From JAGVSZ01 sp963747775 (GTDB lineage: Bacteria; Pseudomonadota; Gammaproteobacteria; Burkholderiales; SG8-39): a DNA stretch of 64,000 bases. The stretch lies in assembly GCA_963747775.1 (NCBI GenBank), contig CAVVGT010000016.1, positions 310,001 through 374,000 on the forward strand. The letters run 5' to 3'. The stretch's first letter is position 1. Each line of letters opens with the position of its first letter. Below are positions 46,082 to 54,333 of the stretch, piece by piece. Both the position numbers and the translations under genes were made by a program. Under the pieces are notes generated by a model. The model saw only the letters and a program-made list of their open reading frames with translations, did no database searches and was not told where the DNA came from.

Positions 46082-47269
46082 TCAGACCCGGTTGAGCGAG
46101 GGGCGGCGCACGCCGCGGCGCTCGAGCACCCGCCGGTAGAGCCGGTCGTAGTCCGTGACCATCCGGTCGAGGCTGAAGTGCCGCTCCACTCGATTGCGGC
46201 CCGCCTTGCCGTGGCGCCGCAGGACGTCGGGGTGGTGGAAGTAGTCGAGGATCCGGGTCGCGAGCGCCTCGCTGTCGGCGGGGGGCACCAGCCGGCCGGT
46301 CAGGCTTTCCTCGACGAGCTCGGCGTTGCCGCCCATGCAGGTCGCGATCACCGTCAGCCCGCTCGCCATCGCTTCGAGGATCGTGTTGGAGATGCCCTCG
46401 GCGAGCGATGGCAGGACGAAGCAGTCGAGGCCGCGCATAATCTCGGGCACGTCGCTCCGCTCGCCGGGCAGCCAGGCGAGCTCGCGCAAGCCTGCCTCGG
46501 CCAGGGTGCGCTCGACGTCGGGCCGCAGCGGGCCGTCGCCCACCATGACGAGGCGCAGCCGCGCGCGCGCGCGGGGATTGCGCTCGATCGCGCGGACGAA
46601 GGCGCGGGCGAGATTGACCGGGTCCTTGACCGCCTGCATCCGGCCGACCGTTCCGACCAGCCAGAGCCGCGGGTCTGCGAACGGGCAGTCCGCGACCCGC
46701 GGGCTTGCGCCTCCGCCCGGAAAGAACCGTCCGGTGTCCACGCCGTTGTAGACCTGCACGATCCTGTCCCGGCCAATGCCGACGCGCCGCTGCAGATAGT
46801 CCTGCAGGTGCTGTGAGAGCGCGACGTAGCTCGTGACGAACGGACTGAACGCCCTGCGCGTCCAGCGCAGCTGCACGCTCGCGCCGTGCAGGTCTGCGGT
46901 GTCCCATCCGTGCTCGCCGTGAATGCGAACCGGCGCCCTCGCGGCCCAGGCTGGTGCCGTCGCCTCGAGCGCAGCTATGTTGCGCGTGTGGACGATCGCC
47001 GGCTTCAGCTTGCGGAAGAGGCGGAAGAGACGCGGGTACAGCCCGACGAGGTGTCCAGGGCCCTTGCCGAGGGCCTCGAAGACGACGTCGCTGCGCTCGA
47101 CGCGCCGGCAGAATTCGGGCGAGACATCGGTGAGTGCGATCACGCCGTGCCGCCATGCGTCGTGCGGGAGGCGATTGATCAGGTTAACGACCCCGTTCTC
47201 GAGCCCGCCGACGTCGAACCGGTAGACGACGTGCGCGATCAGCGGGCGGGGATCAGCACGCGCGGGCAC
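46082..47269 (-). CDS. Sugar transferase, PEP-CTERM/EpsH1 system (TIGR03088)
   Basis: 395 residues from GTG 47269. The start IAHVVYRFDVGGLENGVVNL and INRLPHDAWRHGVIALTD is the diagnostic pattern of the TIGR03088 (stp2) family. RIHGEHGWDTADLHGA and VVQ-type GT4 core motifs follow (VQVYNGVDTGRFFPGG; SDVPEIMRGLDCFVLPSLAE; ISNTILEAMASGLTVIATCM). It lies four bases after the xrtA stop and probably is cotranscribed. It adds a sugar to the EPS precursor. Confidence 0.92.
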   Translation of the reverse strand: MPARADPRPLIAHVVYRFDVGGLENGVVNLINRLPHDAWRHGVIALTDVSPEFCRRVERSDVVFEALGKGPGHLVGLYPRLFRLFRKLKPAIVHTRNIAALEATAPAWAARAPVRIHGEHGWDTADLHGASVQLRWTRRAFSPFVTSYVALSQHLQDYLQRRVGIGRDRIVQVYNGVDTGRFFPGGGASPRVADCPFADPRLWLVGTVGRMQAVKDPVNLARAFVRAIERNPRARARLRLVMVGDGPLRPDVERTLAEAGLRELAWLPGERSDVPEIMRGLDCFVLPSLAEGISNTILEAMASGLTVIATCMGGNAELVEESLTGRLVPPADSEALATRILDYFHHPDVLRRHGKAGRNRVERHFSLDRMVTDYDRLYRRVLERRGVRRPSLNRV

Positions 47270-47272
47270 GAC

Positions 47273-48850
47273 TCACTCACCGTTCGCCTGACGCAGCGCC
47301 GCCATCACTACCCCGCTCATGTCGCGCGCGAACGACTCGAGCGGCCGCGCATCGCGCGTCCTGGCATCGGGCTGCGAGGTGTAGATGACAATCACTGCCG
47401 ACCGGTCTGACTTAAGCGACACCTTCGCCAACGCGAGCAGCGCTTTCGCAACGATATCGCTTGCCGTGAATCGCCCATTCACCCAGTACCATGCCCGTGC
47501 CGAAAGATATGTCTCGCTGTCGCTGATCTCCGCCGCGCGCGTCGCGATGTCCTCGCCGCCCCACTGGAGCGAGTCCCGGCCTTCGGCGATGTTCACCCAA
47601 CGCTTGTCGTTCGGCGTCACCAAGTCGTTGCCCGAAACAATCAGCTCCTTCCCCTGCGACTGCTGGCTGTACAGCGCGACGAACACGCCGACCGTGCGGC
47701 CATCCTTGGCGAACCATTGGTGCACCTCGCTCTGCGCGCCGAGGTAGTGCGGCGTCCAGACATGCCGCGGTTCGGGCGCGGGCTGCCAACCTGCGGCGGC
47801 GGCGATCGGCGGCAGCCTTGCCGCGACGACTTGCGAATGCGCGTCGACCGCGGCGCCGATCGGCCGCCAGACAACGCCGAGGGCGAGGGTGAGGACCACG
47901 GCCAGTGCGACCGGGCCAGTCGCGCCCGGGCGCAGGGCCGGCGCCCATCGGGGTGGGGCGGAGGAACGGGGCGCCTCGTCGTCGCGCCAGTACGCGCCGA
48001 TCCAGAACATCGCCGCCATCACGACACCAAAGAACACCCAGCCGTAGATGACATGGTCCACTCCGGCTGCCAAGCGGTTGTTCGTCAAGTGGCCAAGCAT
48101 CACGATGATGTAGGCGCGGAGCCAGTTCGCGATGATCGGCACGACGATCGCCGCGAGGAAGAACAGTACGCGCTTGCGCGTCGAGCGGTAGGTGAGGTGA
48201 GCGTAAAGCGCCCCGACCATCATCGACGCGATCAGGTAGCGGATACCGCTGCAGGCTTCGACCACCGACCAGCGGCCGGACGGGATCGCGAAGTGATTGC
48301 CTTCGCGAAAGACCGGAACTCCGGACGCCCGCACGGCCGCGATCGTGAAGTCGGCGGTGCGGTCGATCAGCACCGGCACGAGAAACTCGCCGAACGGCAC
48401 CGCGAACGCGAGGAACGCGAGCGAAAACGCAATTTCGCGGGCGATCGGCAATCCCAGAACGGCCACGAGCGCCCCCGCCAGCATGAAGTACAGCGCGAAG
48501 TGCTCCAGGCCGAGGACGCCAGCCAGATTGCCGGCCATCCAGGCGAACCCCGCCCCCGCCACGATAACAAGCGCCGGCCAGAAGGGCTTCACTGGCAGCG
48601 TGGCCAGCGCGTATCGCTTGCGCCAGACCAGCCAGAGCACGATCGGAATGACGACGTAGCCATGCGCGAAGGTCTCCGCGCGGCGCCAGATCGATTCGAT
48701 CGACGCGGCTGTCGGCCAGAATGCGGCGAGGAGACCGAGCACCACCGCAGCGGCGGCGAGGCCGGACACCAGGCCGTACTTGCGAAGGCCAGTGGTGAGT
48801 TCAGGGACGAAATGCGTTTCCGTCTTCATTCTGACGTGCCGTTCATCCAC
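47273..48850 (-). CDS. xrtA: Exosortase A fused to EpsI domain
   Basis: 525 residues (ATG 48850; ATG 48829 also possible). The first 290 or so residues form an eight-helix membrane domain with the exosortase catalytic triad: Cys200 in VVEACSGIRYL, Arg245 in ANWLRAY and His266 in VDHVIYGWVFFG. From about residue 300 a periplasmic EpsI domain follows (GWQPAPEPRHVWTPHYLGAQ; VFVALYSQQSQGKELIVSGN; YLSARAWYWVNGRFTASD). XrtA cleaves and probably re-links PEP-CTERM proteins at the periplasmic face of the inner membrane, and it is tied to EPS production. The EpsI fusion is usual in type A. It lies between the two signature sugar transferases. Confidence 0.96.
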   Translation of the reverse strand: MDERHVRMKTETHFVPELTTGLRKYGLVSGLAAAAVVLGLLAAFWPTAASIESIWRRAETFAHGYVVIPIVLWLVWRKRYALATLPVKPFWPALVIVAGAGFAWMAGNLAGVLGLEHFALYFMLAGALVAVLGLPIAREIAFSLAFLAFAVPFGEFLVPVLIDRTADFTIAAVRASGVPVFREGNHFAIPSGRWSVVEACSGIRYLIASMMVGALYAHLTYRSTRKRVLFFLAAIVVPIIANWLRAYIIVMLGHLTNNRLAAGVDHVIYGWVFFGVVMAAMFWIGAYWRDDEAPRSSAPPRWAPALRPGATGPVALAVVLTLALGVVWRPIGAAVDAHSQVVAARLPPIAAAAGWQPAPEPRHVWTPHYLGAQSEVHQWFAKDGRTVGVFVALYSQQSQGKELIVSGNDLVTPNDKRWVNIAEGRDSLQWGGEDIATRAAEISDSETYLSARAWYWVNGRFTASDIVAKALLALAKVSLKSDRSAVIVIYTSQPDARTRDARPLESFARDMSGVVMAALRQANGE

Positions 48851-50102
48851 GTGCCGCGCGCAAGCCCGTCACCGGCGGCTCGGGAATCGCCGAAGGGCGG
48901 GCGGGCACTGGTGCGTCCTCCAGCAGCGTGTCAACCAGCTCGAGATTCCGATCCCACTGGTAGTCCTCGAGCACTCGAGCCCGCGCGGCCTGTCCCATGG
49001 CAGCACCGTCTGCCGTCAGCGCCTGCCCGACTCGGGCGGCAAACTCGGAGGCGTCCGTGGCCACGAAGATTTCCCGCCCCGGGATCGCCGAGAGCGAGTT
49101 CCCGCACTCAGCGGTCGCGACGACCGGCCGTGCCATCGCCATCGCTTCGAGGACCTTGTTCTGCACGCCCCGCGCGATACGGAGCGGCGCCACCACGACT
49201 GCCGCGTGCTGCAGGTACGGCCGCGTGTCGGGCACGCGCCCGGTCACGACCACCGCCGGATCGCGTGCGAGGGCCTGGACCGAAGGTAGCGGGTTCATGC
49301 CGACGACGTAGAAGCGGGCGCGCGGCAGCTTACGCAGCACGGCCGGAAGAATTTCGGTTGCGAACCAACAGGCTGCATCAGCGTTCGGCCAGTAGTCCAT
49401 TGCCCCGGTGAAGACGATGGCCGCTTCTTCCGCCGCAAACGGGCGCTCGAACCCGGCGGCTGGCGCGAAGAACTCGGCATCGACGCCGTTCGATACGACG
49501 TGCACACGCGCGGCGGTCCGCGGAGCGCGCGTCACAAAAAGTGCCTTCTCGGCAGGCGTGGTCAGCAGGCTCGCGTCGAACTCGCGCGCAGCGGCCTCTT
49601 CGAAGTCGAGCAGCCGCTCGGCTTCGCGACGATATATCCACGAGAGCGGCCACCGATGCTCGGTCGAATACTGCCGCCACTTTTCGGAGTCGACGTCGAC
49701 CAGGTCGAGCACGCGCTTGAGGTCGCGCCGGCCCGCGACATACTGCGCCATGGCCGACGAGAAGACGAGACACTTGCGAATACCTTCGCGCTGAACGGTC
49801 TCATCGACCCAGCGCTGGAGCGCGCGGTCGCGAAAGTACGGCAGCGTGAGCGCTTCGCCGGTCACCAACCCGCCGAGGCTCTTGATCCGGCCCATGCGAC
49901 GGTCGAGGCGGCGCGCCTGAACCTCGGCGCAAAGCGCCTGCAACGCGGCGACGTGCTCCCAGTCCGCCACGTCGTCCACGAAGGTGCCCAGATGGATCCG
50001 GTATCGAGTCGCCAAGTGCTTCAGTAGGTGGTACGCGCGGACCTTGTCGCCCTTGTTCGGGGGAAACGGAATCCGGTGCGACAGAAAGAGCAGCGGCTCC
50101 AT
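48843..50102 (-). CDS. Sugar transferase, PEP-CTERM/EpsH1 system (TIGR03087)
   Basis: 419 residues from ATG 50102. The N-terminus EPLLFLSHRIPFPPNKGDKV and RAYHLLKHLATRYRIHLGTF is the signature of the TIGR03087 (stp1) family. Other motifs: CLVFSSAMAQYVAG, DLVDVDSEKWRQYSTEHRWP, VSNGVDAEFFAPAAG, AIVFTGAMDYWPNADAACWF and GVQNKVLEAMAMARPVVAT. Overlaps the xrtA start by eight bases, implying translational coupling. GT4-like, acting on the lipid-linked EPS precursor. Confidence 0.93.
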   Translation of the reverse strand: MEPLLFLSHRIPFPPNKGDKVRAYHLLKHLATRYRIHLGTFVDDVADWEHVAALQALCAEVQARRLDRRMGRIKSLGGLVTGEALTLPYFRDRALQRWVDETVQREGIRKCLVFSSAMAQYVAGRRDLKRVLDLVDVDSEKWRQYSTEHRWPLSWIYRREAERLLDFEEAAAREFDASLLTTPAEKALFVTRAPRTAARVHVVSNGVDAEFFAPAAGFERPFAAEEAAIVFTGAMDYWPNADAACWFATEILPAVLRKLPRARFYVVGMNPLPSVQALARDPAVVVTGRVPDTRPYLQHAAVVVAPLRIARGVQNKVLEAMAMARPVVATAECGNSLSAIPGREIFVATDASEFAARVGQALTADGAAMGQAARARVLEDYQWDRNLELVDTLLEDAPVPARPSAIPEPPVTGLRAARG

Positions 50103-50106
50103 CGCG

Positions 50107-51180
50107 CTAGCCCAGGTTCCGCACGATGTACGGCCCGATCGCGTTCGCCACGCCAATCGGCAGCCGCCGCCAAACCGCAATCATCGCCTTGTACTTCGGG
50201 TTTGACGGGTTGTTCTGCGGGATCACGGTGCCGCGCAGGAGCGCGTACTCATAGTGCAGCGGCTCGGGAACGAATCCCCAGTTCTTCTTAAAGCTGAATG
50301 AACCGGTGTCGCGCTTGCTGCGGCCGTAGTCGAAGACGCGCAGGCCCCGCCCGCACGCCCGGCGCATCAGGTCCCAGTACTTGAAGTCGTTCGCCGCCAG
50401 GTCGCGTGCCGCCGCGTCGTCGCCAGCGTAGTACGGCAGCACCTCGTCGCGGAAGTAGAAGGTGAGGACACTTGACACGGGTTTACGTTCCGCATCGAGC
50501 ACGGTCAGGATTTCCACGTCGCGCCCGAACACGCGCTTGAGCGTCTCGAAGTAGCGCTTCGGCAGCGCTGGCGTGCCGTGACGGTGCACGTTGTCGGCAT
50601 AAAGCGCGAAGAACCGGTCGACCGATGCATCGATCTCCCCCTGGAGGCCGCGCTGGATGCCCTTGCGCACCATCGCCCGCTGCTTGCGGGGGATGGCGCG
50701 CATATTCGATTCGACGTCGGGCAGGATCTCCTTGCGGAAGGTGACGTAGAGGTCCTGGCGCGCCCAGTCGGACTCGCGCGCGATCCGGTTGCGCAGCTCG
50801 AGATGGCCCGCGCCGAGGCCTTCCGCGAGCCCGCGCGCGGCGGTGTGCAACGCGGTCATCGCGGCCGGGTCGGTCGCGGCCACGCCGCCGTACACGCAGA
50901 ACGGCAGCGAGACGAGGGCGTGCCCGAAAAGCACGCTCTTCACTTGCGCGAGAGGAAGCACGCCGACAATCGCTCCGTCGCGCTCGGCGAAGAGGTAGAA
51001 GGTCCGATGGCGGAACACCGAATCGATGACTTCCTTCCACCCGGCCTTGTGGAAGAAGGTCGCCTCGGGGCACCGCTCGATGAACGCGTCCCAGCGCGCG
51101 AGGTCTGTGCCAGCGGCTTGCCGCACCTCGATGCCGGCGATCGCAGCCGCCGGAGCGAGTTCGGTTGCGGTGAGCTTCAT
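50107..51180 (-). CDS. FemAB-like protein of the XrtA/PEP-CTERM system
   Basis: 357 residues from ATG 51180. GNAT-related double fold as in FemAB: WDAFIERCPEATFFHKAGWK, FYLFAERDGAIVGVLPLAQV, VESNMRAIPRKQRAMVRKGI, FFALYADNVHRHGTPALPKR and VFDYGRSKRDTGSFSFKKNW GFVPEPLHYEY. This pattern is that of TIGR03019, found with exosortase A. FemAB enzymes add amino acids to peptidoglycan precursors; here aminoacylation of the EPS or of a peptide is likely but unproven. Ends five bases before the stp1-type gene. Confidence 0.92.
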   Translation of the reverse strand: MKLTATELAPAAAIAGIEVRQAAGTDLARWDAFIERCPEATFFHKAGWKEVIDSVFRHRTFYLFAERDGAIVGVLPLAQVKSVLFGHALVSLPFCVYGGVAATDPAAMTALHTAARGLAEGLGAGHLELRNRIARESDWARQDLYVTFRKEILPDVESNMRAIPRKQRAMVRKGIQRGLQGEIDASVDRFFALYADNVHRHGTPALPKRYFETLKRVFGRDVEILTVLDAERKPVSSVLTFYFRDEVLPYYAGDDAAARDLAANDFKYWDLMRRACGRGLRVFDYGRSKRDTGSFSFKKNWGFVPEPLHYEYALLRGTVIPQNNPSNPKYKAMIAVWRRLPIGVANAIGPYIVRNLG

Positions 51181-51265
51181 GCGACCTCGACCTGGATGCC
51201 CGGCCAGCGCATGGTGGTCTGGCCGACCAGTCTCGAGAAGGGGACAGGAGCCTCGGCGCCGCGCA

Positions 51266-52127
51266 TCAGAGCCCCTCTTGCAGGAACACGCGATCGACGC
51301 GGTCCCAGCGGAAATCGTTGAGCAGCCGGCGCAGCCGGTGCTCCGTCTGATCGAGGTTCAGATAGTGGCGCATCCTGGTCTTCAGGCCCACGCCCGGCAC
51401 GCGCGGCTGGTCGGGATCGAGTTCCCACGGGTGAAAGTAGAAGATTGCGGGCTGCGCGTCCACCTCGTTCACGCGCTCGATCGACCAGCGCGACACCGCA
51501 TACGGCAGCAGGCGGAAGTAGCCGCCGCCGCCGGCCGGCCAGTTGCGACTCGAGGAGCCGCGTCGTAGTGATCGGCACCTCGAGCAGCTCCGGGCGCGAG
51601 CGGTAGGCGAACCGCGGCGCGTCGGGAATGCCGTAGTGGTCGTGGCGGATCGGGTAGACACTCGAGCTATAGCGATACCCGGCCTGAAGGATGCAGTCGT
51701 GCGCCCACTCGGTCTCGGTGCTGATCGAGAAGCTGGGCGCGCGGTAGCCTCGCACTTCGACGCCGGCGACGTCCTCGAGGATCGTCTTGGCAAGATGAAT
51801 GTCCGCGTAGAACGCGTCGCGGTCGAGCTCGTTCGCGCGGCAGTGCGCGTAGCCGTGACTCGCGACCTCGTGCCCCGCGGCGGCAATGCGCCGAATCGCA
51901 TCCGGATGGCGCTCGGCGATCCAGCCGAGAGTGAAGAAAGTCGCCCGCGCGCCCGCCTCGTGCAAGAGCGTCAGGATGACGTCAAGGTTACGCTCGATCC
52001 GGCAGGGCGTCTTGTCCCACATAGAGCGCGGAAACCACGGGGAGAGCGCCCAGACCTGGAAGTAGTCCTCGACGTCGACGCTCAACGCGTTGACGACAAC
52101 CCGTCGGGCGGTGAGCGGCGCGCGCAC
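51266..52127 (-). pseudogene. XrtA-associated polysaccharide deacetylase (TIGR03006), one frameshift
   Basis: From GTG 52127: VVNALSVDVEDYFQVWALSP (the TIGR03006 start), ATFFTLGWIAERHPDAIRRI, GHEVASHGYAHCRANELDRD (metal His) and EVRGYRAPSFSISTETEWAH. Near 51548 one extra base shifts the frame; NWPAGGGGYFRLLPYAVSRW and PAIFYFHPWELDPDQPRVPG continue to a stop at 51266. Without the extra base it would be a full-length CE4 enzyme of about 286 residues. The break is next to a GGC-rich run, so an assembly error is plausible for a core gene of this locus. Confidence 0.88.
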
Positions 52128-52131
52128 GGTG

Positions 52132-53295
52132 CTAGGCCCTCTGCGGCGCCCGCCGCGTCGCGATCCAGCGCGCAAGGTGGCCGGCGATGCGGTCGGCGGC
52201 GTGGCCGTCCCACAGCTCCGGTGCGCGTCCACGCTTACCGCCGCCGGCGAGGATCTCGTCGAGCAGGCGAAGCGTGAGCGCCGCGTCGCGCCCGACGATG
52301 GTGTTCGTGCCCTCATCGACGGTGATCGGGCGTTCGGTCGAATCGCGCATCGTGAGGCAAGGCACGCCGAGCGCGGTCGTCTCCTCCTGCATGCCGCCGG
52401 AGTCGGTGAGCACCACCGCGGCCTTCGCCATCAGGCCGAGCATCTCGAGGTAGCCTTCGGGCGGGAGCACCGCGATGGCAGGCGTCTCGGTCAGCGGTGC
52501 GAGGCCGAAACGCTCGACGTTTCCGCGCGTGCGCGGATGGAGCGCACAGACGAGGGGCAGCTTCGCGCTCGCCGCGCGCAGGATTTCGAGGCACTCGCGC
52601 AACGCGTCAGGCCGGTCGACGTTCGCCGGGCGGTGCAACGTAACGACGCCGAACCCCCGCTCGTTCCGGACCAGTGCGGGGTCGATTCCCGCGCGGCTCA
52701 ACGTCTCCGCCGGCGGCACCGCGCGCGGTAGGTTCGCGCGCAGCGAGTCGATCATCACGTTGCCGACGAACACGATGCGCTCGGGCGGGATCCCCTCGCG
52801 CGCGAGGTTCGCCGCCGCCGACCGCTCGGTCGTGTAGAGGAGGTCGGCTATCTGGTCGGTGAGGACGCGGTTCATCTCCTCGGGCATCGCGCGGTCGAAG
52901 CTGCGCAGCCCCGCTTCGACGTGGACGACCGGCACGTGCTTCTTCGCCGCGACCAGGCTGCACGCGAGCGTGGAGTTGACGTCGCCGACGACGATCACGG
53001 CGGACGGCAGGTGTTGGTCGATCACCGGCTCGAACCGGCGCATCACCTCCGCGGTCTGGACGGCGTGCGTGCCCGAACCCACCTCGAGGTTCAGGTCCGG
53101 CGCCGGCAGCTGCAGATCGGCGAACAGCTTGTCGCTCATCGAGGCGTCGTAGTGCTGGCCGGTGTGCACCAGCACCGCGCGCGGCAGCGCAGAGCTGCGC
53201 GCGAACGCCGCGAGCAGCGGCGCCATCTTCATGAAGTTGGGCCGCGCCCCGACGATGCAGAGGATCGGGCCGGCCATGGCGGGGTTCGCGCCCAT
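52132..53295 (-). CDS. wecB: UDP-N-acetylglucosamine 2-epimerase (non-hydrolysing)
   Basis: 387 residues from ATG 53295 (ATG 53277 is also possible). Motifs: PILCIVGARPNFMKMAPLLA, VLVHTGQHYDASMSDKLFAD, VVHVEAGLRSFDRAMPEEMN, RVLTDQIADLLYTTERSAAA, VVTLHRPANVDRPDALRECL, VVLTDSGGMQEETTALGVPC and TMRDSTERPITVDEGTN. It interconverts UDP-GlcNAc and UDP-ManNAc, so N-acetylmannosamine or a derivative (such as ManNAcA) is a likely EPS component. It starts at the stop of the ATPase gene (shared base 53295). Confidence 0.93.
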   Translation of the reverse strand: MGANPAMAGPILCIVGARPNFMKMAPLLAAFARSSALPRAVLVHTGQHYDASMSDKLFADLQLPAPDLNLEVGSGTHAVQTAEVMRRFEPVIDQHLPSAVIVVGDVNSTLACSLVAAKKHVPVVHVEAGLRSFDRAMPEEMNRVLTDQIADLLYTTERSAAANLAREGIPPERIVFVGNVMIDSLRANLPRAVPPAETLSRAGIDPALVRNERGFGVVTLHRPANVDRPDALRECLEILRAASAKLPLVCALHPRTRGNVERFGLAPLTETPAIAVLPPEGYLEMLGLMAKAAVVLTDSGGMQEETTALGVPCLTMRDSTERPITVDEGTNTIVGRDAALTLRLLDEILAGGGKRGRAPELWDGHAADRIAGHLARWIATRRAPQRA

Positions 53296-54329
53296 CAGCC
53301 CTTCCGCGATGCCTTGCTTTCTTGCTCACGCGCCGCGAGGAGCGTGTGCACCAGTGTGACCGTGGAATGGAGGAGGCGCTCGAGCCGCGTGACGCGTTCC
53401 TCAAGCTTCGCCACGTCGGACTCGGTGAGGCGCGCGGGGGCGGATCCGACTGCGACCGGGAGGGACGCCGCGGGATTTGCACCCCCAGGCATGCCCACTA
53501 CCGGTGCGGTTTCCGCACCAAGCTCCTGTCGCATCTCGTTCGCGACGCCGCGGACGTCGGTGGCAGTGACGAGATGCTTCTCACCGAGGTACGCCCCGAG
53601 CATGACCCGGTTGCAGAGCAGGTTGATGCGACGCGGGATGCCGCCGGACATGAAGTGAACGACGTCGAACGCGCCGGGCTCAAACCTCGGGTCGCCCTTC
53701 CAGCCAACGCGCTTGAGGCGGTGCTCCACGTAGGCCTGCGTCTCGGCGCGGTCCATCGGCCCGAGGTGGTAGGAGGCGATCACGCGCTGGCGCAGCTGGT
53801 GCAACTGACCGCTCTGCATGACCTGCCGCAGCTCCGGCTGGCCGACGATGAAGCTCTGCAGCAAAGCCCGGTCGCCGAGCTGGAAGTTCGACAGCATGCG
53901 CAGCTCTTCCACTGCGCGCGCGGTGAGGTTCTGCGCCTCGTCGACGATCAGCAGGGCGCGCCTGTGCTGCGGGACGAGCCCGACGAGGAAGGCCTCGATG
54001 TGCGCGAGCAGCTGTGCCTTGCCGGTCGCTTGCACCGGGATGCCGAACGCGGCCGCGACCGACCGCAGGAGGTCTTCGGCGTCGAGCTGCGTGCTGACGA
54101 GCTGCGCCGCGATGATCTTGGTCGGGTCGAGGCGGCTTAAGAGGCTGCGGACGAGCGTTGTCTTGCCCGCACCGACCTCGCCCGTGATGACGATGAAGCC
54201 CTCGCTCTGGTGCAGGCCGTATTGCAGATACGCGTATGCGCGGGCATGGCCCCGGCTCGCGAAGAAGAATTCGGGGTCGGGGTTGAGCTGGAAGGGCTTG
54301 CCCGAGAGGCTATAGAAGGTTTCGTACAT
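53295..54329 (-). CDS. XrtA-associated ATPase (TIGR03015, ExeA/GspA-like)
   Basis: 344 residues from ATG 54329, four bases after the beta-barrel gene. Starts MYETFYSLSGKPFQLNPDPE; Walker A GEVGAGKTTLV at residues 50-60; Walker B RALLIVDEAQNLTARAVEEL; sensor region LLQSFIVGQPELRQVMQSGQ; SGGIPRRINLLCNRVML. The C-terminal part after about 270 is Ala/Pro-rich and ends with a probable coiled coil (LEERVTRLERLLHSTVTLVH). Expected in the cytoplasm, with a role in EPS assembly or energy coupling. The family is nearly exclusive to XrtA loci. Confidence 0.93.
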   Translation of the reverse strand: MYETFYSLSGKPFQLNPDPEFFFASRGHARAYAYLQYGLHQSEGFIVITGEVGAGKTTLVRSLLSRLDPTKIIAAQLVSTQLDAEDLLRSVAAAFGIPVQATGKAQLLAHIEAFLVGLVPQHRRALLIVDEAQNLTARAVEELRMLSNFQLGDRALLQSFIVGQPELRQVMQSGQLHQLRQRVIASYHLGPMDRAETQAYVEHRLKRVGWKGDPRFEPGAFDVVHFMSGGIPRRINLLCNRVMLGAYLGEKHLVTATDVRGVANEMRQELGAETAPVVGMPGGANPAASLPVAVGSAPARLTESDVAKLEERVTRLERLLHSTVTLVHTLLAAREQESKASRKG

Positions 54330-54333
54330 GGGG

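Noticed and set aside
47717..49411. 564-codon plus-strand open frame opposite xrtA
   Set aside because: Antisense of the exosortase and stp1-type genes, charged low-complexity product without any family signature.
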